DNA from: Liolophura sinensis
Lineage: Eukaryota > Mollusca > Polyplacophora > Chitonida > Chitonidae
DNA length: 64,000 nucleotides
NCBI RefSeq assembly: GCF_032854445.1
Contig: NC_088300.1
Span: forward strand, 15,033,191-15,097,190
Reading direction: 5' to 3'
The translations under genes were made by a program, and so were the position numbers. Shown in pieces: positions 50,597-61,470 of this stretch. Numbering within the stretch: position 1 is the stretch's first letter; each line of letters begins with the position of its first letter. The notes beneath the pieces are model-generated. The model made no database searches, had not been told where the DNA came from, and saw only the letters and a list, made by a program, of their open reading frames with translations.

Positions 50597-52164
50597 CTCT
50601 AATCATTTCCTCATGAACGTGTTGTATTCATCGGTGTGCGCATACCTGTTTTCAAATGTTATACATTGACATGTTCAAAATCTTAAATTTTTAATTACAT
50701 AAAATTATTTGTTTAAATACAAGCGCACATGCAATATAGTTCATTAGATGTGAATGAATAGGCCTATACCTGATGTCGAAAAAATACGTCTATACTGCTT
50801 GTTTTCTGCGAGCTAACTTGTGTAGTTTTGACCGAGTGATCTGTTCCGATGACACAGCTGACATGTGAGTGAATTTAACAGAACACCCTGCAGCTGACAA
50901 GAGATTTAAGGTGCAATATAACCAAAAGTGTAAGTGGTATCATTAATTACATTGACGTAACTTGTCAACCTATCACTGCACTGGGTTATAGCGTTTGGCC
51001 CAAACTTGAAAACGGATTGCTTAAAAAAGAGAGAAAAAAAGACCACGTAAGTTTATTCTCTATACTCTGAGCGAGGTATATATATATAAACCTATTCAAG
51101 CATGTCAAGACAATAGAATCATAATCCACAGGTACAAGCATGCGCGTCATATGAAAGACGTCACCACAGTTAATACTTAAATCATCAATGAATCGGCTTA
51201 TTATGCCGATCATCAAAGTACCACTCCATGATCACAGTTATATCAGATTAGTGACAGATGAAGAAAACAACAGCAGGGGATTACTTTCATGGACGTCGTT
51301 TTCCTTAAATATATGTACATGTTCTGATGATGATAATGAATTCGTGTAAACCCTTTATGCAGATCTCCTGAGATCTTACTATGGCTCTTGTAGCCTATAT
51401 CATAAAACACCGAAAGTCGGATCTCCACTGATTGGGAAGAAACCGTAACTGAAAGCTTATCGCACTGGGAATTATGAAGTGTATACCTTACATAAAACAA
51501 TTAATGATTAAAGGGCACCTTACATACACACACCGTTCATGCTCAGGTATCTTTAAAATATTTGAATTGGAAAGAGAAATGTTGCTTAAATCAAATCACG
51601 TCATTTATCACTGAAATCATAGCAAGCGGCACAGGGTCGATTTCAGACGACAGGGTTGACATAGAAATATGGGAAATACCGTTCTTCAATTAAAGTGGAG
51701 TGATTGTCGCTCCCTGGGCACCGTTTGATGACGGACCGAGCGTGGACAGTGATGTATGGAATTAGTTACAGCACAGCTCCTCTTCCCTATTAATCGGATT
51801 GATCCGAACCTCATCCCATATAATATACATAATGGGGACACAAGTGTGTCTACCATACAGTCCTGTACGCGTTTTAACCTAGACCACGGGTCGTACACAG
51901 TTAACCCAGTCTTTTGTGGCAGCCCGAGCCTTAAGCTTAGCCCATGACCAATAGATTTATTTTACGGACCTCATAAAGCATAAAATGCAAAGGTTTATTT
52001 ACGGACAACCTATAACAAATCAATCAAGTCTGTTCGCTTTATCCTACATAGGCCTCGTGCCATTCGATTTCTCTCAGGCACACCGAATTGTTTTCAGTAT
52101 TCTACAGGATATACTAGTTCTTCAGCGAAGGGACAGTCCCAGGACCCTTTCCAACCTCCATGAT
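50594..52164. other. Intergenic and 3' flank of the WD40 gene
   Basis: No coding exon is supported. The right end holds the probable 3'UTR of the minus-strand WD40 gene. Confidence 0.4.
51956..52000 (-). terminator. Two candidate polyadenylation signals for the WD40 gene
   Basis: AATAAA occurs on the minus strand at 51995-52000 and again at 51956-51961, about 165 and 205 bases past the stop codon. Confidence 0.5.
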
Positions 52165-52293
52165 TCACACAACCCTTTTCCTTCGCTGTAATCTAGCCTT
52201 TGATGTTTTCTTATTTTGTGGGATGGCAGAGAAGGTGTCCCACACACGCACATTTCCGTCTTCACTGCACGTGACAATCCGCTTTTCTGAAAC
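52165..52293 (-). CDS. WD40-repeat protein, last coding exon
   Basis: The 42 codons begin VSEKRIVTCSEDGNVRVWDT, the second half of a canonical WD40 repeat ending in the WD dipeptide. A lysine/arginine-rich tail (QNKKTSKARLQRRKRVV) and TGA at 52165-52167 follow. The acceptor is GTCGTTAACAG at 52294-52304. A second AG six bases inside the exon (TTTCAG) would break the frame set by the previous exon, whereas the outer AG gives phase 0. The join with the preceding exon yields GHKGAINQMT-VSEKRIVTCSEDGN, a near-ideal repeat, so this exon assignment is firm. Confidence 0.85.
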   Translation of the reverse strand, partial: VSEKRIVTCSEDGNVRVWDTFSAIPQNKKTSKARLQRRKRVV

Positions 52294-55200
52294 CTGTTAA
52301 CGACAGAGAGACAGTCAATGTTAATGGCAGTCTTGAAATAAAACCGAACATAATGCTGTGTTGTTACAAACAAAGGTTCAGTTATAAACATGAAAACCAA
52401 TAAAATGTTTAAAGAAAACTGTACCCAACAAAATGCACATGCCAATCCACCGCTTCCATAAACTTTGTAAAGATAGAAATAATTAGTGTACACTAGCGAT
52501 GCTTCTAGAAGACTTAAATCTACCCTTAAAACAAAACACTTATGGTATATTGGGGTTTCAAAAAGGACTGCATGTATATGGTCTATTGGTGAGTGTGCGT
52601 TTCACATCCTTTAGAATTTTGCCGAAGAAAGAGGTTTTAAACATATATTTCATTCATGTTAACCACTACCAAATTCCACATTTAACGATTTACTCAAAAT
52701 AATGTATTCCCAGTGCTCGTCGTGAACTTTAAGGCATGGTTAGTTGTCAACAATTAACCCTTGATCAATAAGGTCGCGAGCTCGTATATCCAGCCCTCGA
52801 CAATTCAATAGCAGCTTTAAGTTGTTTGTTAGGTACTAGTATCTAGCAAAGAGGGTGGTTTAATCAGGTTACTTCAACTCAAAAACCATCCCTCAGTCAT
52901 TAAAATGAAAAGCAAAACGTCAAACATCAATGACATCAATAAATTCAATAGATTCGACGTGTTTTTTCTCAAAATGAATTTCAATCTATTCGTCCAAACA
53001 CAAATTCGTATACCAGTCCTCAACCAGAATGGACGCTCAACAACCGCAAGGTCAATTCCTAAGAACTAAGAAACTATATAAAGCACGAATTTAGAACGTG
53101 ATCATAGAAAGAGAAGCAGTCAATAGTGTTCAATGATATTGTAAAGACGAATGTAATGTTCAAGGCGAATGACTGAAATAAATATTCAAATCGTGTACCA
53201 TGCTATATAGTGTGTAAGCTGGCGATAATAGAATATGTATCTCAGTTGCTCTTTGATTGCAACAGTTCATATATCTAACGTAGCGATTAGTGTATTTATG
53301 AGTTATGATGCTATATAGAATTACCAGCCATGTTGTTGTTTGGAAATTGCAATACCATATATTTCACAGAATGGTGCAATAATTCTGTATCCATTAAGGC
53401 ATTTTTGCCCTATATCGAGGTAGTGTCGAGTTTATCCCTGCAACTGTTATGTGCATTTCTAGCCATGAAGTAGTTATCACATCTATTTCAGTTTCATCTC
53501 AATTTCATCTTTTTTTCATTTGCCTGAAACCTAACAAGTATGTGCAAAATGTTGCGTGCGGTTAGTTTTATTTACATGCCTATAGCACAAACGCTTCATT
53601 AATCGTCTCATACAGGGAATGGTCTTCTCCAACAGCAAATGGCAATCAATTAGCAATGGGTTAGCGTAGTGTCATTCCGACAATCCACTGCAAAACTTAT
53701 TGCATGGCTGGTTTAATTCCTTTAAGACGAAACTGACGATAAAAATACCATTGATCTAATTGAGGACATGTGTGGTGCTTCTCGCAACAGCTCTTGTCAG
53801 TAAATTAACACCACTTGGGAGTTCTTGACATGGCTTTAATAACAGATCAAACGGCGATATGGCCCTATTCACGTTACAAGCACAATCACCAGCCACAATA
53901 GCTCTCCCGAGGATTGCATAGTCCCAAGACGACCCGTAACCGGGGGAGGCTGATATATAATTATACCTTTCAACTATGAGCCACAGCATGGCCCCGATCC
54001 GGAGGCCGCTTTGAAAACGAACCTGATAACGAGTTACGATGGACCATTTCTAGCGGCGATAATCGCTGGCAATTATTGTCACAAAAAAAAAATCAAGAGA
54101 ACCCAAGAACATACTGAAAGAGTCACAAATAATTCACTGCCATTTCAACACGACTTGCAGTAGGGTCTTTGTCCCCATCCAGCCCTCGCATGATGCAAAA
54201 CCGTTCCCGTCCCACTCACAAAGACATTCGTCAGTTTATGAATTTTTCTGGTGGTGATTAAGCAGCTCTTGAATGACCGAGCAAGACGACCTCTCCGTGA
54301 AAGGATTCGACGTGCTTACTCTATTTACCCGAGCACAATTCGCTTCCACACTGCCCCCTACTGCTTCGTATTGCTAACCTTTTTGTCCCCAGTCTGTGAT
54401 CTTCACCTAGATCTGATGACAAGATAAGCCACAAAAGGTTCAATTGCTTATTAACTGCTTCTTCTTTTACGGCACATTTTTGATGCTATCGCAGCTGTTA
54501 AGAAATTTGTTACTCGTACTTGCCGCTGATCTTTATCAGGTGGCGTGTAGGTATTTGGCCGTGCCTGGTCGTAGGCACGGCTAATCACGTCTAAGTATGG
54601 ACGGGACACTGTGAATTTCAGCATACACTGGGATGCACCTGTGTGGATGAAATTTCTTTTCTTTTGGAGAGGCTTACACCTGTGTCTTTGTTGTGCCATC
54701 AGTATATGACAGAGGTAACAGCACACCTGGGGAGAAGCGCTCACATCAAACACACTTGTCACCGATGTGAAAGCAAGAGGATTGTGACGAAGCAGGGGCC
54801 ATACCCGGCATGTGTCACACTCTACAACTTGGGACTCAATTAGGCTGAAACCCTAGCCTCGTGTTTCTCCGCCAGCCTTGTGAACTCCCATACTAATTGA
54901 CCTGTGCCATGCAGGTGTAGGCAAGTATAAATTACCATGAACCAAAGTTCTGTCAAGCACAGGTTAAGATGGGGTTGACATAGTCAAACAATGCGATCCC
55001 AAGGATAGTTTTCAAATACGCCGGTAAACAGGCGATCATTTTCCCCGTCAGCACACAGCCAGGTAGTTGAAATCAAATGGATCTTCTTATCGCTATTTAA
55101 AAGCCACCCCGAAGAGATAAATAAAGATTCCCCTGTAAATAAGGATCATCGTTGAGGCGTCATCTCACAGTGAATAGAGAGTCGCGCTAGAGAATGATTC

Positions 55201-57053
55201 GGGTAACATAGAACCTTCAGCCTGTTCCGCCATCACTCACGAACAGTCAGTTGCAATTCGCTGGCTCTGATCTTAAACAGATTACCACCAACTGCCGACG
55301 TCAACAGTTCAAGCTGAGAGATGGATGATAAACAGATAAATCTACCCGCTGACAGCTAATTCAGCCTGCGACTTGACATGGTTGTGTGACTGGGAGAGGA
55401 TCGTGAACATACATTTCAGCCTATATGACTCGGTAAATCAGACAATTTGTTACATACCTACCTGGATCATCATTTGTTTTTTCCAGGACTCACCAATTTG
55501 ACGGTGACAGTGAAATCGACCACATGGGCATAATTGAGAGTGCTCCTTGTGAAGAAGATCTATTTTCAACCTTCTGGCTAAAATCATGTAAGAAATGCTT
55601 ATATATCCTTATACCAGAGCCCCTCGTCACAGACTACAGACATTCGTATCACACAAACGGGAATCTTAGCAAATACCACCATCATTAAAATGACTGTTCC
55701 ATCTATAGTTGACAGTTTCAGGGCACTTACGCTGAACTTCCAACCATTGTTCATTTTTCCGAGCAATTAACACAGACATGAAAAACATACTTAAATCCCT
55801 GGAAAGGTAAAACAGAACCACAGTCGTCAACAGACCTTATGCTGAACCTTAATGCCGCATGAAATGACCGCAATATCCGGACCACATGTCAGGATAAGAC
55901 TGAACAATACTGACTGAGCCATGAACAAACCGCAAACAGATCGAGCAGACTGAATATAATTATGTGATGACAAAACAGGTTATCGAGCAGATTTGAAAGG
56001 TGGAATCAAATGACAAGATAATTTGCTGAAGCTAGAAATGAAGTGGAATTAGTCAAATGTGTATGACATAACTGGGTATGGCTGTCGGTAAGGTAAACAA
56101 ATGAATAGCCTGTTCATTGAAATCGCATTTGTAAAGACTGTTTAGTAACGGTGAACATTCCTTCAGCACCACACACACCGTCCTGTCTGGCCATAGATAA
56201 CGACAATTTGTTAAGAGAGTAGAGTAGCCCTGACTACTAATCCCGGCCCACCTCCCAACAACATGATCTGAGACAAAAGGTTGCCAATGTGAGTAAACCA
56301 ATCTGCTGTATTCTCTGCTGACCCCGCAGAAGGCCTGGTTTGCCCAATGGATTAGGAGGTGAAAACTTGACACTGGGCGTGAACCTTAGTGGCACCAGCT
56401 CCAAGAAACAAGTCAAGATACCCCTCACAGATGCTTCAGAACTTCAAGTAGGCGGATTAATATTATTTTACAGCACATTGTCATTCTGTTTGTGGGATGA
56501 ATTCTACTTCCCTAAACACAAAACATGGCGTTTCAGAGGTCTACGTATCAGAAGCACATCGCCCGTCAACATCCTCAGCGTAGCAATCTCTGACTGTCGT
56601 CAACAGCGTTAATTTGACTATATGTGATTTATGTATAAATGACCGATATATTGCAAATGCTGGTTTTCCTTTAGTGTAGTAAAATGTATTTACAAAGAAC
56701 ACATATATAATTAATAAACTCACTCAGTTCGACATATAATAATTAATAGTTGCAAGCCGAAAAGTGGCTTGGAGTATGTTTAGGATGTACTGTTTTTCAC
56801 CATAACAGTCATAAAATATTACACTTAAAAAAGAAAGACCAAATAGAACCTTGACGTGAACAGCGAGAACACCAGCCACCATATCCAACTTAGCGCTGTC
56901 CAGAGTAAACAAATCCTTCTTGAGTGATAAATATTGTAGTGCTAAGGACCAACTGAAATAATTCTGGAAGCTGAGAGTTGAATACATGAAAGGGCCATTA
57001 CAATGAACAGAGAACTTAAACACTGTGGGGTTCTCGAGGGACCCTTGCCTTAC
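52294..57053 (-). other. Large phase-0 intron of the WD40 gene
   Basis: About 4.8 kb between GTAAGG (57048-57053) and TTAACAG. No additional WD exon was found inside, and none is needed because the flanking exons complete one repeat. A 9-bp-stem hairpin (GCCGTGCCT/AGGCACGGC) sits at 54558-54581, and an unexplained minus-strand frame at 54451-54762. Confidence 0.6.
56330..56447 (+). CDS. Candidate plus-strand exon, unknown protein, antisense to the WD40 gene
   Basis: An acceptor-like CTGCTGACCCCGCAG precedes, and CAA|GTAGGC ends, a 39-codon open segment containing NGLGGENLTLGVNLSGTSSK and QVKIPLTDASELQ. Incoming phase 2 and outgoing phase 0 agree with the next candidate exon at 61103. No protein family is recognised, and the opposite strand has no comparable splice-bounded frame. 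It could be chance. Confidence 0.28.
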
Positions 57054-57141
57054 CGTCATTTGGTTGATAGCCCCTTTGTGTCCATCCAAGCAACGAACAG
57101 CAGTCATCGTGTTGATATCCCACTCCTTCATAGTGCAATCT
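57054..57141 (-). CDS. WD40-repeat protein, penultimate exon
   Basis: Acceptor GTGTATATTGTAG, then A|GAT TGC..., 29 codons (DCTMKEWDINTMTAVRCLDG then HKGAINQMT), donor ACG|GTAAGG. The first base completes the Gly split at the previous exon (GG|A), giving LLTASGDCTMKEWDI, the end of one WD repeat. The remainder starts the next repeat at the GH dipeptide. Confidence 0.87.
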
Positions 57142-58002
57142 CTACAATATACACACATGTTCAGTTAACTTACTCAGAGACAAAACTATATGATACTGCT
57201 GATCAAACCGAGTCATTTTTATGTAATAAATCTGACAATGTTATATCAAAAATTCTTTTCTATGAGAAATACAACAAATCTGAGTTGAAAGTTAAAATAA
57301 ATGATTTTGTACAGAACCATAATGTTCATTATTTCAGAAAGCTCTCCCTTTAAGTATAACAAGTGATATATTTTGAGTCCGATGGCCTACAAACGTCAAT
57401 AGACGATCAAATGATTGAGCAGTGGTTTTTGTCAAAGAGCAATTGTTTTCCCCGGTGTCAAGTTGACGGTGAACATGAGGAAATGGGTTCCAAAATTTCA
57501 TCTACGTTTCCAATCAGATGTATGGCACTAATCGCAGTTCCTACCTGTCAAGTACCAACCAAATTTATCCTCTTATCCGAGGAAATCTATCTACAAGAGC
57601 AGATGGATACAAAAAAATAACACGAAGAAATGTCCATTTCAATTTAGTACAACCATTTTTGATTCAGCTGCAAATGTGTGCTCTAGAAATTTTGTATACA
57701 AACAATAAATCATTGTTTTCAACCCCACCCACAAAGCCACGTTCGAACTGGCCATCGCTCACTCAAACTGGTACTGACAGGAAGAGCTTAGGGAAAGTAA
57801 TACTCGGAAGTTACGCCCAGAAAACACAGAAGCCTTCGCTCAAAAATACTAGGTGGCCCGGTAATCAACTTTTGTTTACAGTATCTAAGTTAAAACAGTT
57901 TAAGGATTTCAAAGATTTTACGCCTGGATAGTTTTGGTATTTCGGGCCACTTTACTGCTCGTGGCATCTGGCGAAACTTGTCAGACAGTTTGCCACACAA
58001 AC
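57142..58002 (-). other. WD40-gene intron; contains a long but unassigned opposite-strand frame
   Basis: A phase-2 intron of 861 bp. On the plus strand a 137-codon frame (57518-57931) is open but has no recognisable motif or splice-site context. Confidence 0.6.
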
Positions 58003-58154
58003 CCTGAAGCTGTCAGCAGTCTGCTGCCCCAGAAGCCGATGCTGTTAACGGGGCCATCATGGGCTTGAATTGCCGCCTCGCTCTCTCCTGTTGACTTGTT
58101 CCAGAAATATACCCGCCCTAAACTGTCTCCGCCGATTAGCAGGCTGCCCCGAGA
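58003..58154 (-). CDS. WD40-repeat protein, internal exon
   Basis: Acceptor CTGTCTGTTTTCAG, 50 codons plus GG, donor TCAGG|GTTTGT (non-consensus after GT, but the frame ends soon after). It encodes SRGSLLIGGDSLGRVYFWNK, the end of one repeat, then STGESEAAIQAHDGPVNSIG and FWGSRLLTAS, most of the next. The GGDSLGRVYFW wording resembles blades of NACHT/WD-type proteins, but I cannot name the family. WD40 propellers serve as protein-interaction scaffolds; three repeats are too few for a closed propeller, so other repeats should exist upstream or the protein is atypical. Confidence 0.88.
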
Positions 58155-59087
58155 CTGAAAACAGACAGAGAAGTAACAGAGGTTCGGTGAATAAAGTTGG
58201 TCATAAAAGGAACTAATGCTTGGCCAGAGATGCAAGCGACGAGAAACCTAGCGGGAAAACTGATCGTTAATGTTGGCCTGGAATAATGTACTGTAAGGGG
58301 TTTGCCTCGCTTCGACAAGTATACCCTAAAATGTTCTGTACGGGGGATACTCTGCCAAAGATGAACATAAACAGACCGCCATCATGTCTAATTGATGCCC
58401 TGTAAGTTGCACGCTGGCTCACATACGGGGGTCACCAGGGGCTGGGTAGAAAGTCAGCCGAAAAGTAATAACTCCAATCATCCACAATATAAGGCTTTGG
58501 TCAATAAATTAAATGTCCCTGGAGCTTCAATTTTAATCTAATTCTATGGTGCCAGCACAGGGAGTCCACTGACAGCAAATGTAAGCTGTTGGATTTACGC
58601 TCGAGTGCCATCCTGTTGATATCATAAAGACCACATTCCGGAAGCGAAGTATACCTTTTAGTACATTTCTGCTGGAGAGCATTGTTGACGTAAATAGCTT
58701 ACATTCTGCAGAGAAAAGTAGATGAGTAGGCATTTGTCAGGGACAGAGAAATATGGTCAGATAACAGCATCTGGTCATGGTCGCATATTTGTAATATAGA
58801 CACCACTGTGTAAACTTTGTGATAGGAACCACAAAGACGAATACAGGCAATGTATACACTTATTATAAAAGACTGTTCACATAAAGACGAGGCAGTATAG
58901 ATGAACAGACACACAAGCAGAAACATAACATAAAAGTAAGTTGTCCGCACAGCCATTACTCCTTCACCAATTTCGAATTATACGTAATCAATGCCCTTGC
59001 TTCTTTCTTTCAACATCATGTACGTTTTCTACCGTTCCATATGGATAATAATGACATATGCTCCGGTATAAAATACAGAAGACTTAC

Positions 59088-59112
59088 CCTTTGCATTAAT
59101 ACATTAAAATTT
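59088..59112 (-). CDS. Proposed 25-nt micro-exon of the WD40 gene
   Basis: It lies between AATTATAG and AGG|GTAAGT and would encode (A)NFNVLMQR. It is proposed because the exon at 59946-60095 ends in phase 2 and the exon at 58003-58154 begins in phase 0; this segment bridges the two without a stop. The donor is consensus, but the acceptor lacks a pyrimidine tract. Treat as a hypothesis. Confidence 0.3.
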
Positions 59113-59660
59113 CTATAATTTTAAAGTTGCTGTCTATAACAAAGTGCAGCATGAAGTCACAACACTGAGATTTAAAGTCATATTTCCAGATTTAAATTGC
59201 GCAAAAGTTTATTTTCTTTCCATTGCATGGATTGACCCTGCCGAGGGACCTACTCGGCGCTATTTCATGGTTTTTAAAGGTTGAGATTTGAAGGAAAACA
59301 TGTTTCGCAATTTAAATAATGGATTCTCAAAAGATTAATCCGTTGAATTTAAAACAAAGTCTGTACCTCAGTGATGCTAAAATGTACTCTGCCATTGCAG
59401 CAGATTATCCTGTTACAGCACACATATTCTACTGATTCAAGACAAAGATTGTACTGGACTATAGAATATTAGATATTATGTTGAATATGACACAGTCTCA
59501 TGTCATAATAATATAAAATATTCTTGCAGCACAAAGACAACAGACTTTCTGTTAAAAGTAAGTTTTTTTTTTAGTGAACTGAATGAAATCTTGTGGCATC
59601 AGTGGTATATCATAGACAACATTGAGTGAAAAGCAAGCTCTAAGATGGATCACAGTCCGT

Positions 59661-59720
59661 ATGTATGTGTGTGTGTGAGTGTGTGTGTGTGTGTGTGTGT
59701 GAGAGAGATAGAGAGAGATA
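59661..59720. repeat. (GT)n-(GA)n microsatellite
   Basis: About 40 bp of GT repeat followed by GAGAGATAGAGAGA. Confidence 0.93.
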
Positions 59721-59945
59721 TGGCTGATTAGACGCCTGCTTTCAAAATAACAAGCAAAATACCAATCGGTATCACCAAATCGCAATTAAATCAAGAACAT
59801 AAATATAGGTATGTTTTCACGTCTCATCGTGAATTTTCTCCAAAATGTTACGTCTGAAACCGTCTGATAACACGCAAAGATACAGTTGAGCTTTGCAGTA
59901 ATAGCAGGTTTCAATAAAAGTTTGTTTTCGCATCTTGGTACTTAC

Positions 59946-60095
59946 GCCCCTACTCCGGAACAGGGTAACGCCATGCAGTACAACAGAATGTATCGCGTGG
60001 AGTAAATCTGATCAGACTGGATCTCAATCTTACTATCATCACTGAATGCAAGGGATTCATGCTTCCATGGCAAGAGTGTCATGCTTGTTGAAGCC
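59946..60095 (-). CDS. Candidate exon 2 of the WD40 gene or of a secreted protein
   Basis: Acceptor TTGTTCTTTCTTAG and donor GC|GTAAGT frame 150 bp. Only one of three frames is open: ASTSMTLLPWKHESLAFSDD then SKIEIQSDQIYSTRYILLYC and MALPCSGVG. Incoming phase (one base) and outgoing phase (two bases) fit the proposed neighbours. No domain is recognised. It may be the first, degenerate blade of the propeller. Confidence 0.5.
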
Positions 60096-60495
60096 CTAAG
60101 AAAGAACAATTAAAGTTTTATGCCATATCCTGGAAGCAACACATAATTCACCCAAGGGTACTAAGCAAGACACGCAATAATTACCTGACATCATTTTAGA
60201 ACTCTGGATTCACAACATCGTGAGAATAAAATACCACGCCAATTTCTTTCAGATTTAACTCCTGATCTGTTAAAGCAGTGTTACTGATTTAACGTTAAAA
60301 TACCCTAATCACGAACTCCGCTGCCGAAAAAGTAATACCAAACCATTTATATATGTATACGGTTATAAAATAACCGCGCTGAGGCTATCAATATAAGTAC
60401 ATGTATGCATCGCTAACGGAGTAAAGCACATCACAGTTTACCTTTTGGAACTACCTTTTAACGATGCTGTATTAATTTTCGTAATCAGCACTTAC

Positions 60496-60566
60496 GATAA
60501 TGCGAAAATGAGCAGCAAAACATGCAACAACAAGTTTTCTGTCACCGCTGTGGTCCCCATCTCCAT
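60496..60566 (-). CDS. Candidate first coding exon: signal-peptide-like N-terminus
   Basis: ATG at 60564-60566 opens MEMGTTAVTENLLLHVLLLI then FAL(S), a short polar start followed by a 12-residue hydrophobic core, ending TC|GTAAGT. The split codon TC|G gives Ser and leads into ASTSM, a plausible signal-peptidase context (ALSA-ST). If all six proposed exons are joined the CDS is 615 nt, 204 codons plus stop, with no phase conflict. A signal peptide on a WD40 protein is unusual, so this exon and the next could belong to a separate gene. Confidence 0.4.
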
Positions 60567-61102
60567 AATATAAGAGAAGATAAGACGTAATTTGACCAAA
60601 GAGAATTTGTAAAGGTATAATAACGTGGTTTTTTTCTCCCTTGGAAATTTGTAGACTAGAGAAAAAGCGTACAGAAGAAATGAAAGGGACCTGGCCAATT
60701 TAATACACGTTGAGAGGCACTAAAAGCAGGAAGAAGGAAGAAAGGTCTCATCCAAAAGATCAAGTTACAACGAAATTTATTTCCCACCATTATTTTTTTC
60801 CAGTTCGGCACCGCTCATTTTGCACGCAACTGTCCTTATGCTACCACTCTATAAGTTGATGTCAATGACCAAAAAAGTTTGCTGAAATCCAATTTGGAGG
60901 AAGCAATGGATTCTGGTGAGATTTGAGTGACGATAAATCTGATGTATTTATCTGCGACACTGACACTCTATACGAGAGCAAAGAGCCAGACCAAAGAGGC
61001 AATAACCACCACCTAATTGACATATTACCCATTAAAAAACCTAACCAAGCAGAATATATGTAGTACTTTTTTTTTCTCCCCACTTTTTATTTCTGCACTC
61101 AG
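60567..61102. other. Upstream flank of the candidate first exon
   Basis: AT-rich; would contain the promoter if 60564-60566 is the real start. No TATA box in a convincing position was seen. Confidence 0.3.
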
Positions 61103-61236
61103 GCTGATGTCTCTGGCAAACTGCACTCAGAAGACTTGTCTGTGTGCCGGAGGAAGTTTAACTGCAGCCTGTTCTCTCACAACTCTCCATTTGTTTTGCC
61201 AGTGCCAGTGATTAGGGCGCAGATTTACAGCCCTGG
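61103..61236 (+). CDS. Candidate plus-strand exon, unknown protein
   Basis: A strong acceptor (a long T/C tract, then CTGCACTCAG) precedes a 44-codon open segment ADVSGKLHSEDLSVCRRKFN then CSLFSHNSPFVLPVPVIRAQ and IYSP, ending GG|GTAAAC. Base composition is clearly less AT-rich than the flanks. The minus strand is also open across this region (61127-61396) but shows no splice signals. No family is recognised. Confidence 0.4.
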
Positions 61237-61327
61237 GTAAACAGCTAATGACGGATCTCTCCACCCAGTCCCTAACCTCGCAGAGTTTGATCAAAGACTG
61301 AACACTCAATCCGCCAACTCTTATTAG

Positions 61328-61470
61328 TCTCCCATCTACATCCTTTCGAGCCATCCAAAAGGTGCATAATGGACGAGAATTCCGTGCCAACACCAAGGTG
61401 ACCTGGATACTTCATGCAGACCCAGAAGGAATTATGACACCACAACACGAAGACCACATTGCAAATACAG
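61328..61470 (+). CDS. Candidate plus-strand exon following the previous one
   Basis: After a 91-bp interval ending CTCTTATTAG comes T|CTC..., 47 codons: LPSTSFRAIQKVHNGREFRA then NTKVTWILHADPEGIMTPQH and EDHIANT, ending ACAG|GTATAT. The phase agrees with the preceding exon (GG|T gives Gly). Composition is protein-like but unidentified. A possible short terminal exon begins at 61684 (VHCYYNCMESHQMIL, stop at 61728-61730). Confidence 0.4.

Noticed and set aside
50080-50616. 178-codon plus-strand ORF
   Set aside because: The final third is AC/AT microsatellite; the rest shows no domain, and no splice context was found.
57518-57931. 137-codon plus-strand ORF in a WD40-gene intron
   Set aside because: No recognisable motif, biased composition typical of AT-rich intron, and no splice partners identified.
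61127-61396. 89-codon minus-strand ORF
   Set aside because: No splice signals or family features; the plus strand of the same segment has better exon borders. Kept only as an alternative.
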